64,000 nucleotides of DNA from Hirschia baltica ATCC 49814 (GTDB lineage Bacteria > Pseudomonadota > Alphaproteobacteria > Caulobacterales > Hyphomonadaceae): the NCBI RefSeq assembly GCF_000023785.1, contig NC_012982.1:1302001-1366000 (forward strand). The letters are read 5' to 3'. The notes under the pieces are model-generated. The model saw only the letters and a list, made by a program, of their open reading frames with translations, ran no database searches and was not told where the DNA came from. A program made the position numbers and the translations under genes. Below, one piece after another: positions 24,496 through 33,050 of the stretch (its first letter is position 1; each line of letters begins with the position of its first letter).

Positions 24496-25149
24496 ATGAA
24501 AATTACAGATGAAGAATATGCCGTCCGGCTTGAAACCGGCGCTGCAAAAACATGTCTATGTTGGAGATTTAAACGAAAGGATGGCGCTGTCTTTGGGGCG
24601 AGTGATCATGATCGTTTGCTGGAAATTGATGGCGTTGAATATCACCCAGATCGCGCTTTGAGCGGCGTTAATTTCGTCAATACTAGCGAGTTGTCGCCTG
24701 GCTATGTTTCGGGTGATGGGGCGCTATCGGCCAATTTTCTAACACAAGCGGATTTGGCCAATGGGCTATGGGATGGTGCGTCTGTTTCGGTATGGCGTGT
24801 GGATTGGGAAATGCCAGAACTGAAAATGCATGTCTGGTCTGGTTATCTTGGTGAGATCACACATGGAGCGCAGGCTTTTCATGTCGAACTCGTGTGTTTG
24901 AAAGCGCAGCTTGAGCGACGTATCGGGCGCATCTATGCGGGGCAATGCGATGCGGCTTTGGGGAGTGCGAGATGCGGTGTGGATCTTAGCGGCATTCATG
25001 CTGATGCCGTTTGCGATAAAACGTTTGAGACATGTCAGTCTAAGTTTTCCAATCAAGTCAATTTTCAAGGTTTTCCGCATTTGCCGGGAATGGATGCGGT
25101 CATTTCGGGACCGTCGGCGAATGGCATCAATGATGGTGGTGCTCGCTAA
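24496..25149 (+). CDS. GTA hub protein (g13), DUF2163
   Basis: A 217-residue baseplate hub protein. Landmarks are CLCWRFKRKDGAVFGASDHD near residue 20, YHPDRALSG, ELSPGYVSGDGALSANFLTQADLANGLWDGASV and a cysteine-containing RIYAGQCDAALGSARCGVDL region (about 147-166). In R. capsulatus GTA, these cysteines bind an iron-sulfur cluster; the count here (C154, C162 and others downstream: ADAVCDKTFETCQ) would allow four ligands. The final base of the stop overlaps the next start region. Confidence 0.92.
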   Translation: MKITDEEYAVRLETGAAKTCLCWRFKRKDGAVFGASDHDRLLEIDGVEYHPDRALSGVNFVNTSELSPGYVSGDGALSANFLTQADLANGLWDGASVSVWRVDWEMPELKMHVWSGYLGEITHGAQAFHVELVCLKAQLERRIGRIYAGQCDAALGSARCGVDLSGIHADAVCDKTFETCQSKFSNQVNFQGFPHLPGMDAVISGPSANGINDGGAR

Positions 25150-25592
25150 TGGCAAATGCATCATTGATTGTGGCAGAGGCGCGAAAATGGATAGGTACAC
25201 CTTATCAGCATCAGGCAAGCTGTCTTCATGCTGGATGTGATTGCCTTGGATTGGTGCGCGGTGTGTGGCGCGCATTGATTGGGGATGAACCTGAATTGGC
25301 TCCGCCTTATACGCCAAATTGGGCTGAAGATTTGCAAGAAGAAACCTTGCTGGAAGCCGCACGTCGGCACTTGATCGAAATACCGATTGGAGGTGCGCAG
25401 ATTGGTGATGTTTTGGCTTTTCGTATGGGGCTGGGCGCACCGGTAAAACATCTGGCGATTGTTAGCAAAGTCTCGCAAGGCAAAGCCACAAATATCATTC
25501 ATGCCTATTGGGGGCGCAGCGTTGTTGAAACGCATTTAGGGCCGTGGTGGTCGCGCCGTATTGCAGCGGCATTTCAATTTCCAAATTTCTAA
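25149..25592 (+). CDS. GTA tail peptidase (g14), NlpC/P60 family
   Basis: A 147-residue cysteine peptidase that degrades peptidoglycan so the particle can deliver DNA. The catalytic Cys is in HAGCDCLGLVRGVWR (Cys32) and the His in APVKHLAIV (about residue 99), with polar follow-up IIHAYWG. Motifs match phage cell wall peptidases of the NlpC/P60 clan in GTAs. It starts exactly at the end of g13 (ATG overlapping the TAA) and is followed after 27 bases by the megatron gene. Catalytic residues are intact. Confidence 0.93.
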   Translation: MANASLIVAEARKWIGTPYQHQASCLHAGCDCLGLVRGVWRALIGDEPELAPPYTPNWAEDLQEETLLEAARRHLIEIPIGGAQIGDVLAFRMGLGAPVKHLAIVSKVSQGKATNIIHAYWGRSVVETHLGPWWSRRIAAAFQFPNF

Positions 25593-25619
25593 TCACGAAA
25601 ATAGAAAGGCAGCGCCCTT

Positions 25620-28600
25620 ATGGCTCAGCTCGTTTTTTCAACACTGGGCCAAAGCGTTGGCTCGGCATTATTGCCCAATGGCGTGTCCGTGTTTGGGCAG
25701 CAAGTCTCGGGTGCTGCGATTGGTCAGTTTGTTGGGGCCGTGGCAGGGGCTGCGGTCGATTCTTATATTTTTGCACCGAGGCTGGAAGGTCCGCGTATCA
25801 ATGATGTGCATGTCACTGAAAGCCGAGAAGGTGCAGGCATTCCACGCGTGTTTGGACGTATGCGGTTGGGCGGCAATGTTATATGGGCGGCGCGGTTTAA
25901 AGAGCACACGCAAAAGCAAGGGGGTAAGGGCGGGCCAAGCCAGACAAGTTATACCTATTCTCTGAGCTTTGCTGTAGGGCTATGTGAAAGGGAAGTCTCC
26001 CGTGTGTCTCGCATATGGGCCAATGGCGAGGAGATGGATCTCTCTCAAATAAATTGGCGATTGCATACGGGCAGTTTGGATCAAATGCCTGATGCTTTGA
26101 TTGAAGCGGTGGAAGGCGTGGCACCGGCCTATCGCGGCTTGGCTTATATTGTATTTGAAGACTTGCCTTTGGATGCCTACGGCATGCGTATGCCGCAGCT
26201 TTCATTTGAAGTGATGCGAAGTGCTGATCGCCGCGAGGATGAGATCGCACGCATGGAAGATGCGATCACATCGGTCAATCTTATACCGGGATCGGGTGAG
26301 TTTGTGTATGCAAGCCAGATCGTGCGGCGAGTGATTGGTGAAGGTGAAGAGACGCCCGAGAACATGCATAATGGAAGCGGCGAGGCAAATTTTATCGCGT
26401 CCTTAGAACAAGCCATTGCTGACCTGCCAAATCTAAAACATGTCAATTTGATTGTGGGGTGGTTTGGCGATGATTTGCGATGTGGCCAATGCACAATCCG
26501 GCCCGGTGTCGAGATACGTGAAAAGGAAACGGCCCCGATGCAATGGCATGTTGCGGGCATGCATCGCGGGACGGCCTATCTGATTAGTCAGGATGGTGAA
26601 GGGCGGTCCAATTATGGAGGCACGCCCGATGATGCGTCGGTGTTGCAAGCGATAGCTGCGCTAAAAGCTAGAGGGATTGCTGTGACGCTGTATCCGTTTT
26701 TGTTTATGGATATACCGGCGGGAAATGGCCTGGCTGATCCGTATGGGAGTGCGGAGCAAGCTGCGTTTCCGTGGCGGGGTCGTATCACCTGTTCTAATGG
26801 CGCGGATATGACGGCGCAGGCAGCGACGCAAGTGGATGCTTTCTTTGGGCAAGCATCGGCGGTTGATTATACTCAAAGCGGCTATGTGGGAGCTGAGGAT
26901 TGGCGATATCGCCGGTTCATTCTTCATTACGCAGACCTTGTGCGACGTGCGGGTGGTGTGCATGCATTTTTGATCGGTTCGGAGATGATTGGCTTGTCGC
27001 GGATACGCTCGGCGCGAGGAGTGTATCCTATGGCGGGGCATATGGTGCAATTGGCAGCAGAAGTACGCGCGATTGTGGGTGGTTTGTGTAAGCTATCCTA
27101 CGCTGCAGACTGGACCGAATATGGCGCTTATGTGCCGCCTGATGGTTTGAACGATACCGACTTTCCATTAGATGCTTTATGGGCGAGTGAGGATATCGAT
27201 TTCATCGGTGTGGACTGGTATCCGCCAATGGCAGACTGGCGGCCAACTTCAGGACACGCAGATAATGAGGCAGGGTGGAAATCTATACATGATCCTGCCT
27301 ATCTTGCTGTCAATATTGAAGGCGGTGAAGCTTATGATTGGTATTATGCCAATGATGAAGATCGCGCGGATCAAATAAGAACGCCAATATTTGATGGCGG
27401 ATATGGCGAGCATTGGACTTATCGTCAGAAAGATATTCGAGGCTGGCATGCAAACGCGCATTATCCGCGAATGGGTGGAGTGAAAGCTGAGCAACCTACT
27501 CCATGGCTGTCCGCCAGCAAGCCTGTGAGATTTGTGGAGTTTGGGTGTTCTGCTGTGGATATGGGCCCAAATCAGCCAAATGTGTTTTATGATCCTAAAA
27601 GCTCAGAGAATGCCTTGCCGCATTATTCTTCGGGCGCGCGCGATGATGTGGTGCAGCGTACGGCTATTGAGGCGTTTTGTAATTATTGGCGCAGCGAAGA
27701 TATGCTCGATGAGTATGGTGTATCGATTTGGGCATGGGATGCGCGGCCTTTTCCTGCTTGGCCTCAACGCGATGATGTGTGGGGAGATGGCGCAAACTGG
27801 AATGTGGGCCATTGGCTGAACGGGCGCGTTGGTCTGGCTTGGCTAAAGGATGTTGTTGATGATCTGACATCAATCGTGGATGTTGATGTTGATACGAGAG
27901 GGTTAGTCGGGTTGGTGAGTGGATATAAGCTCGATAATGCGTTGAGTATTCGCGATAGTCTTGAGCCGTTGAAAACGGCTTTTGGTTTGCGCTGCAATCA
28001 TGGTGATAATCTTCTGAAGTTTGACAATGGTGAGCGGCATGAGTGGCAGGTGGAATTGGATGAATTTCAGACTGCTGATGGTATGTTTGAGCGGCGGCGC
28101 AAAGCGATGGAAGCTGAAGCCATAAATCTGCGTCTTAAATATATTGATGCAGCAAATGATTATATGCCTGCGATTGCAATTTCTGAATCTGAAATTGTTT
28201 CAGGCGATGACATCAAAGATGTGTCTTTGGCGCTCGCGCTTGATGATGGAATGGCCGGTCGGTTGGTCAGCAATTTAAATCAAAAATTGGTAGCTTCGAA
28301 TAAATCGGCTCAGGTGTCGACAAGTTTGAGTTTCGCCAACATTGAAGTTGGCGATATACTGCATTTTACCAATGATGCGGAGATGTGGACCGTTGAAAAA
28401 ACTGTCATGGGTGATCAGCTGTCTTTGCAATTGCTTCAGCATTCTGCGCAGCCAATGAAAAACCTTGCAGGGTCTCAACCTATTGTTGGTAAAGTAGCCG
28501 CTTTTAAAATGCGCCCTAAAATCGTGATTGTGGATGGTCCGCCCTTGCCTGATCAGGAAAATGATGCGCGGCCTTTCGTATTTATAAGCGCAACCCCATG

Positions 28601-29426
28601 GGGCGGTGATGTCTCCATCGAAGTTGGGGCTGAGGGGGATTTGTTCAGTGAACGAGCAACATTATCTTACCCTAGCATAATGGGACGGATCTTATCATCT
28701 TTGCCTGCCGGTCCATCTGGGCGGTGGTTAGATCAATCTGTTGATTTGAAATTGGATTGGGGCGTTTTAGAAAACGCTTCGCGCCTTGGTGTTTTAAATG
28801 GAGCCAACGCTGCATTTATCGAATGTGAAGACGGATGGGAATTGATCCAGTTTCAAAATGCAGAGCTAATTTCAGAGCGAACATATAGAATCAGTCGATT
28901 ATTGCGTGGGCAACAAGGAAGTGATTCTGAGCAAATTGGCGGGATAAAGCCCAATGGTCACATTATTTTTCTGGATGGACGAGAAACACGTTTGGATTTG
29001 AAAAATAATGAGAATGGTCTGGAAATTTTTTGGAGAGCGAATGGTGTGAGTATTTTGTCTGATGAGCCTGTTGATGGTGGGTTTATCTGGCAGAAAAAAA
29101 CATTTACCCAATGGCGGCCATGTCATTTGAGAGCTTTGCTTGGAGAGGAAGGGATAAGTTTGTCTTGGACGCAAAGAGCGCGCAGTGATGGGGACGTCTG
29201 GGGGCAAGCGGACGTGCCGCTGGAGGCTGATTTAGATTTTCAAGTGATTGTTTATCACGACGGAAGTGCTGTTCGTGAATGGAAACTAGATGATACACAA
29301 TTTTTATACACGAATGATCTGATAGATATTGATTTCCCTGAAAAAGGGATAATCTATATTGAAGTCAGACAAATGGGAATTGACGGCCTTTATGGGTATC
29401 CAGCAACAACTTCTATTGAAATTTAA
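25620..29426 (+). CDS. GTA megatron tail-fibre/baseplate protein (g15)
   Basis: The largest gene of the cluster, 1268 residues. The N-terminus (STLGQSVGSALLPNGVSVFG..) is a hydrophobic Gly/Ala region as in other GTA g15 proteins. A baseplate domain follows (IPRVFGRMRLGGNVIWAARF). A GTA TIM-barrel-like domain spans about 430-740 (FLIGSEMIGLSRIRSARG; DFIGVDWYPPMADWR; EHWTYRQKDIRGWHANAHYP). A beta-rich receptor-binding C-terminal half includes SRLLRGQQGSDSEQIGG. In R. capsulatus this protein forms the baseplate spike and probably contacts the recipient. It closes the cluster. The C-terminal third looks more AT-rich than the first part. Confidence 0.95.
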   Translation: MAQLVFSTLGQSVGSALLPNGVSVFGQQVSGAAIGQFVGAVAGAAVDSYIFAPRLEGPRINDVHVTESREGAGIPRVFGRMRLGGNVIWAARFKEHTQKQGGKGGPSQTSYTYSLSFAVGLCEREVSRVSRIWANGEEMDLSQINWRLHTGSLDQMPDALIEAVEGVAPAYRGLAYIVFEDLPLDAYGMRMPQLSFEVMRSADRREDEIARMEDAITSVNLIPGSGEFVYASQIVRRVIGEGEETPENMHNGSGEANFIASLEQAIADLPNLKHVNLIVGWFGDDLRCGQCTIRPGVEIREKETAPMQWHVAGMHRGTAYLISQDGEGRSNYGGTPDDASVLQAIAALKARGIAVTLYPFLFMDIPAGNGLADPYGSAEQAAFPWRGRITCSNGADMTAQAATQVDAFFGQASAVDYTQSGYVGAEDWRYRRFILHYADLVRRAGGVHAFLIGSEMIGLSRIRSARGVYPMAGHMVQLAAEVRAIVGGLCKLSYAADWTEYGAYVPPDGLNDTDFPLDALWASEDIDFIGVDWYPPMADWRPTSGHADNEAGWKSIHDPAYLAVNIEGGEAYDWYYANDEDRADQIRTPIFDGGYGEHWTYRQKDIRGWHANAHYPRMGGVKAEQPTPWLSASKPVRFVEFGCSAVDMGPNQPNVFYDPKSSENALPHYSSGARDDVVQRTAIEAFCNYWRSEDMLDEYGVSIWAWDARPFPAWPQRDDVWGDGANWNVGHWLNGRVGLAWLKDVVDDLTSIVDVDVDTRGLVGLVSGYKLDNALSIRDSLEPLKTAFGLRCNHGDNLLKFDNGERHEWQVELDEFQTADGMFERRRKAMEAEAINLRLKYIDAANDYMPAIAISESEIVSGDDIKDVSLALALDDGMAGRLVSNLNQKLVASNKSAQVSTSLSFANIEVGDILHFTNDAEMWTVEKTVMGDQLSLQLLQHSAQPMKNLAGSQPIVGKVAAFKMRPKIVIVDGPPLPDQENDARPFVFISATPWGGDVSIEVGAEGDLFSERATLSYPSIMGRILSSLPAGPSGRWLDQSVDLKLDWGVLENASRLGVLNGANAAFIECEDGWELIQFQNAELISERTYRISRLLRGQQGSDSEQIGGIKPNGHIIFLDGRETRLDLKNNENGLEIFWRANGVSILSDEPVDGGFIWQKKTFTQWRPCHLRALLGEEGISLSWTQRARSDGDVWGQADVPLEADLDFQVIVYHDGSAVREWKLDDTQFLYTNDLIDIDFPEKGIIYIEVRQMGIDGLYGYPATTSIEI

Positions 29427-29496
29427 ATAGAATTGCTTCCATTTTTGTGTTTTCGCGTCTAATTCCTTCTATGAGTATAAGTAAAGGAATTTGACG

Positions 29497-30459
29497 TTGA
29501 GCTGGGATCCGTATGCCGCATTGGGCGTTGCCAAGAGTGCGACTGATAAAGAAATAAAATCTGCTTACCGCAAACTTGCAAAAGAGCTGCACCCTGATGT
29601 GCGGCCTAATGATGCGCCTGCAGAGGCGCGCTTTAAGCGGGTGAGTGCAGCTTTTTCTTTGTTATCTGATCCTGATAAAAGAGCGCTGTATGATCGCGGC
29701 GCGATTGATGCTGACGGAAATGAGAAAGCGCCTCAATTTAGAGGTGGATATGGGGGCGGTGCAGGTCCGCAAGGATTTTCTGGTCGTCCGGGTGCTGATG
29801 GATTTAATGGTTTTTCTGGAACGCATTCAGGTGGCGGACGTGCAGGCGCAGATGTGTTTGAAGATCTGTTTGGCGGCATGTTTGGACAAGGTGGCCGAGC
29901 GCGTGGCGCTGCTCCCGGTGGTGGATTTGGTTATGGCGCATCCAAGGGTGCCGATGTTCGCTATAAACTTGAGATTGACTTCCTAGATGCCATAAATGGT
30001 GCGCGTAAACGCGTGAGCATGGCAGATGGGCGTTCATTGAATGTGAATATTCCAGCTGGTGTTGAACCTGGTCAGACGCTTCGATTAAAGTCTCAAGGTG
30101 AGCCCGGTGCAGGGGGAATGAACCCCGGAGACGCTCTAGTTGAAATTGGCGTTCGTAGTCATCCAGATTATGAACGTTCAGGTAAAAATGTTAGAATGGA
30201 TCTGAGAATTTCACTTGCTGAAGCGGTTGAAGGTGCACGCGTTAAGGTGCCGACGCCATCGGGCGAAGTATCTTTGAACATCGCTGCGGGTGCAAATAGT
30301 GGTAATGTTCTGCGCCTGAAAGGTAAAGGCGTGCAAAGCAAAGATAAACCGGGTGATTTATTGGTCCGTTTACTGGTTACTTTACCAGATAAACCAGACG
30401 CTGATTTAAAAGATTTTTTGAAAACTTGGCGCGGTCGGGATAAAAACGTCAGGGATTAG
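29497..30459 (+). CDS. DnaJ/CbpA-like J-domain co-chaperone
   Basis: About 320 residues: an N-terminal J domain (YAALGVAKSATDKEIKSAYRKLA..HPDVRPND, with the HPD triad that stimulates DnaK), a Gly/Phe-rich linker (about 80-150), and the two beta-sandwich client-binding domains (VRYKLEIDFLDAINGARKRV; VRMDLRISLAEAVEGARVKV). There is no zinc-finger CxxCxGxG, so it is CbpA-like rather than canonical DnaJ. TTG at 29497 is the likely start because AGGA (29485-29488) lies 8 bases before it, whereas TTG 29491 would be too close. It lies directly after the GTA cluster, 70 bases downstream. Confidence 0.9.
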   Translation: MSWDPYAALGVAKSATDKEIKSAYRKLAKELHPDVRPNDAPAEARFKRVSAAFSLLSDPDKRALYDRGAIDADGNEKAPQFRGGYGGGAGPQGFSGRPGADGFNGFSGTHSGGGRAGADVFEDLFGGMFGQGGRARGAAPGGGFGYGASKGADVRYKLEIDFLDAINGARKRVSMADGRSLNVNIPAGVEPGQTLRLKSQGEPGAGGMNPGDALVEIGVRSHPDYERSGKNVRMDLRISLAEAVEGARVKVPTPSGEVSLNIAAGANSGNVLRLKGKGVQSKDKPGDLLVRLLVTLPDKPDADLKDFLKTWRGRDKNVRD

Positions 30460-30535
30460 TTCATAACTTGGTGTTTTACTTGCGACATTCTTCATTTTAG
30501 GCAGCAAGATAGGTCGTGGCTAGCATATGAATTTC

Positions 30536-30569
30536 GTTCAGATAGTGTTCAGCGCGAACAGGTTAAACA
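30536..30569 (+). promoter_or_regulatory. PhoP-box-like direct repeat and -10 before the pepSY-RR-HK operon
   Basis: Two GTTCAG hexamers (30536-30541 and 30547-30552) are spaced 11 bases apart, the geometry bound by OmpR/PhoP-family regulators. TAAACA (30564-30569) sits 11 bp after the second repeat, like a -10 element. An inverted repeat GCGAAC (30554-30559)/GTTCGC (30572-30577) also lies here. Start of transcription would be near 30577, next to the preferred ATG at 30578. The element includes GTTC-N7-GTTC, which also resembles an alphaproteobacterial LexA box. Confidence 0.5.
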
Positions 30570-30577
30570 TTGTTCGC

Positions 30578-30898
30578 ATGATGCGCTTTTTTTCCTTTTT
30601 CGCCACGTTAATGGCAGTTGTTATATCACCTGCTCAAGCTCAGGCTTGGGCTGGCGATTCGCTTGTTCCTCAAACTGAAGCGCGTAATGCTGCGCAATCT
30701 GGACGGACTGTTCCTTTTGCTAAGATAAGTCGTCAATTAAGAGATAGGTATAACGGGCAATTGATTGATGCTGCTATGTACTCTCAGGATGATGGCGGGT
30801 ATCATTATAAAGTGACTTGGATGGATGGCGAAGGAAAACGTCTGCTCATCAAAGTAGATGCTTTATCAGGCAAAATCCTGCACATACGCGGAGAATAA
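30578..30898 (+). CDS. Periplasmic PepSY-domain protein
   Basis: 106 residues with a clean signal peptide (MMRFFSFFATLMAVV.., cleavage after SPAQAQA) and a C-terminal PepSY-like unit (LRDRYNGQLIDAAMYSQDDG..YHYKVTWMDGEG..IKVDALSGKILHIRG). PepSY proteins often inhibit proteases or modulate sensor kinases in the periplasm. A longer frame begins at 30527, but its extra 17 residues precede the signal peptide and overlap the putative regulator site, so ATG 30578 is preferred. It is followed after 3 bases by the response regulator, which suggests it modulates or reports to that two-component system. Confidence 0.75.
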   Translation: MMRFFSFFATLMAVVISPAQAQAWAGDSLVPQTEARNAAQSGRTVPFAKISRQLRDRYNGQLIDAAMYSQDDGGYHYKVTWMDGEGKRLLIKVDALSGKILHIRGE

Positions 30899-30901
30899 AA
30901 T

Positions 30902-31573
30902 ATGCGCCTTTTAGTCGTTGAGGATGACCCAGATTTGGGACGTCAGTTGAAAACATCATTATCGGAAGCTGGATACGCAGTCGATCTGGCTGTCGACGGT
31001 GAGGATGGTCACTATCTCGGCGAAACTGAGCCATATGATGCTGTCATTCTGGATTTGGGACTTCCCAAAATGGATGGTGTGCGTGTTCTCGAAAAATGGC
31101 GGGCTGAAGGTAAAGTCATGCCTGTTCTTATCTTGACAGCGCGAGATCGCTGGAGCGAGAAGGTTGCTGGATTTGATGCTGGTGCAGATGATTATCTGAC
31201 CAAGCCATTCATTACCGAAGAATTATTGGCACGTTTGCGTGCTTTGCTGCGCCGCTCTGCTGGACATGCAAGTTCGGCTTTAGAATTGGGTGATTTGCGG
31301 GTTGATACGAGCTCGGCAAGGGCCACTGTTGGCGGCCAACCTATCAAGCTAACAGCACATGAATATCGTGTGCTGAGTTATATGATGCATTATCAAGGAC
31401 GTGTTGTGCCACGCACGGAACTTGTGGAGCACATTTATGACCAAGATTTTGACCGTGATTCCAATACAATCGAAGTATTTGTGGGGCGTTTGCGTAAAAA
31501 AATTGGATCTGATCGCATTCTAACTGAACGAGGTCTTGGGTATAGATTGGTCGATCCAGCTGCAAATGAATAA
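30902..31573 (+). CDS. PhoP-like response regulator (OmpR family)
   Basis: A 223-residue regulator with a receiver domain (MRLLVVEDDPDLG acidic pocket; phospho-acceptor Asp in ILDLGLPKMDG, about residue 51; LTARDRWSEKV; DYLTKPF Lys) and an OmpR-type winged helix (LTAHEYRVLSYMMHYQGRVV; VEVFVGRLRKKIG; RGLGYRL). Sequence flow closely follows PhoP of enteric bacteria. It is in line with the PepSY protein and the kinase 49 bases downstream. The direct repeat upstream of the PepSY gene is a candidate autoregulatory site. Confidence 0.93.
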   Translation: MRLLVVEDDPDLGRQLKTSLSEAGYAVDLAVDGEDGHYLGETEPYDAVILDLGLPKMDGVRVLEKWRAEGKVMPVLILTARDRWSEKVAGFDAGADDYLTKPFITEELLARLRALLRRSAGHASSALELGDLRVDTSSARATVGGQPIKLTAHEYRVLSYMMHYQGRVVPRTELVEHIYDQDFDRDSNTIEVFVGRLRKKIGSDRILTERGLGYRLVDPAANE

Positions 31574-31622
31574 TCGTTTTAAAATAGCGATTTTTAACTA
31601 GAACGGTCTGGCTGGCAAAATT

Positions 31623-33038
31623 GTGGCTCAAGGTTTCAAGAAATGTTTGCGTTTTATTTATCGCAAGGTATGGGCATCCATTGCTGGCAGACTAGTCACG
31701 CTTACATTCATCATGAGTGTTTTGATCGTCGTATCGGCGACATTGTTTTTGGGCGGTAGTTATCGCAAGGAAACAGAAGCACTTTTAAATGGTGAGTTGG
31801 AAGCAACCATTCAGACACTCACAAATGCGTTAAATTCTGATCCTGATGGTACGATTGTGCTTGATCAGAATTTGTTGCCGAATGACCCACGATTTCAACG
31901 CGTATTGTCTGGGTGGTATTATGGATATCTTGATCTTGATCGGGATTTAAACGTTCAAGAACCGGTTTTATCTCGAAGTATATGGGATGGTGGACTGCCG
32001 GTTGATATGACGCATATCGAGGAAGCTTACACAAATCTGGGGCAAGTTTTTTATCACAATGATCTAGATCCTGACGACAAACCAATCCGCGTGGCGTTGA
32101 GGGCGGTATTGCTGCCAGACCGTGAAACGCCGGTTGCATTGTTTGCGGCTATTAATAGCGAAGCAGCGCTTAGTGCTGAAACTGCGCTACGTCACCGCTT
32201 GGTTGCCGTTGTTGGATTGATGTTGTCTGGGATGCTGGTTGCGATTGGTTTTCTGATACATCACGGATTAGCACCTTTGCGGCGGATACGTGAGAATCTT
32301 GATGCGATTCGAGATGGCAGAGAAACGCGTCTAATCGGAGAATATTCCACTGAGATCGAGCCTTTGGTTGAAGATATGAACCGTGTTCTCGATCACAATC
32401 AGGAAGTTGTGGACCGCGCGCGCACACATGTGGGCAATTTGGCACATGCCCTGAAAAATCCCATTGCTGTATTGATGAATGAAACAGGTGGTGATGAAGC
32501 CTATTCAGCGATGGTTAAGCAGCATGCAAAAGCGATGTGGCAGAATGTTGATCACTATTTGAAACGCGCACAAGCAGCGGCGCGTGCAGAAGTATTGGGA
32601 GCTAGAACTGAAGTAGAACCGACTGTCGAAGATATTGCGATTTTGCTTGAACGTATTCATCGCGACAAGAATTTGGCGGTTGAAATTGATATTGATGAAG
32701 ATGCTGTTTTTAAAGGCGAACGTCAGGATTTAGATGACCTTGTTGGCAATCTTTTAGAAAATGCAGCCAAATGGTGCAAGCGCCGTATGCGCGTGACGAT
32801 ACGTGTGAAAAACGACCAATTGATTGTTTTTGTTGATGATGATGGGCCTGGTTTGAAGCCAGCTGAACGAGAGATTGCCGTGCAACGTGGACAGAGACTA
32901 GACGAAACAGAACCAGGAACAGGATTAGGGCTGTCTATCGTGAAGGAATTAGCGGAAATGTATGGTGGTTCTTTTGCATTGGATAATAGCCCGTTTGGTG
33001 GTTTGCGTGCGCATCTCATTTTGCCAGCTGCGACATAG
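31623..33038 (+). CDS. PhoQ-like sensor histidine kinase
   Basis: A 471-residue membrane kinase. TM1 is about residues 17-42 (LVTLTFIMSVLIVVSATLFL), then a periplasmic sensor region to about 185, TM2 at about 190-212 and a HAMP segment. The phospho-acceptor motif is LAHALKNPIAVL (about 275-286), the variant (HALK instead of HELR) typical of PhoQ. The ATPase domain has NLLENAAKW, DDDGPGL and GTGLGLSIVKEL. It starts with GTG. It should phosphorylate the preceding PhoP-like regulator in response to envelope, cation or acid stress (inference from family). Followed after 12 bases by the ccm genes. Confidence 0.92.
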   Translation: MAQGFKKCLRFIYRKVWASIAGRLVTLTFIMSVLIVVSATLFLGGSYRKETEALLNGELEATIQTLTNALNSDPDGTIVLDQNLLPNDPRFQRVLSGWYYGYLDLDRDLNVQEPVLSRSIWDGGLPVDMTHIEEAYTNLGQVFYHNDLDPDDKPIRVALRAVLLPDRETPVALFAAINSEAALSAETALRHRLVAVVGLMLSGMLVAIGFLIHHGLAPLRRIRENLDAIRDGRETRLIGEYSTEIEPLVEDMNRVLDHNQEVVDRARTHVGNLAHALKNPIAVLMNETGGDEAYSAMVKQHAKAMWQNVDHYLKRAQAAARAEVLGARTEVEPTVEDIAILLERIHRDKNLAVEIDIDEDAVFKGERQDLDDLVGNLLENAAKWCKRRMRVTIRVKNDQLIVFVDDDGPGLKPAEREIAVQRGQRLDETEPGTGLGLSIVKELAEMYGGSFALDNSPFGGLRAHLILPAAT

Positions 33039-33050
33039 AAAAGTTAGAAT

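Noticed and set aside
24766-25440. Minus-strand open frame of 224 codons across g13/g14
   Set aside because: Lies wholly over two well-recognised GTA genes; its translation is rich in His, Arg and Pro as expected of an antisense frame.
12922-29426. Ordinary prophage
   Set aside because: No integrase, replication or lysis genes and no flanking repeats; gene families and order fit a gene transfer agent.
30536-30550. GTTC-N7-GTTC, a match to the alphaproteobacterial LexA (SOS) box
   Set aside because: The downstream genes are a PepSY protein and a PhoPQ-like pair, not repair genes. The repeat extends to GTTCAG with 11-base periodicity, which suits an OmpR-family regulator better. Not fully excluded.
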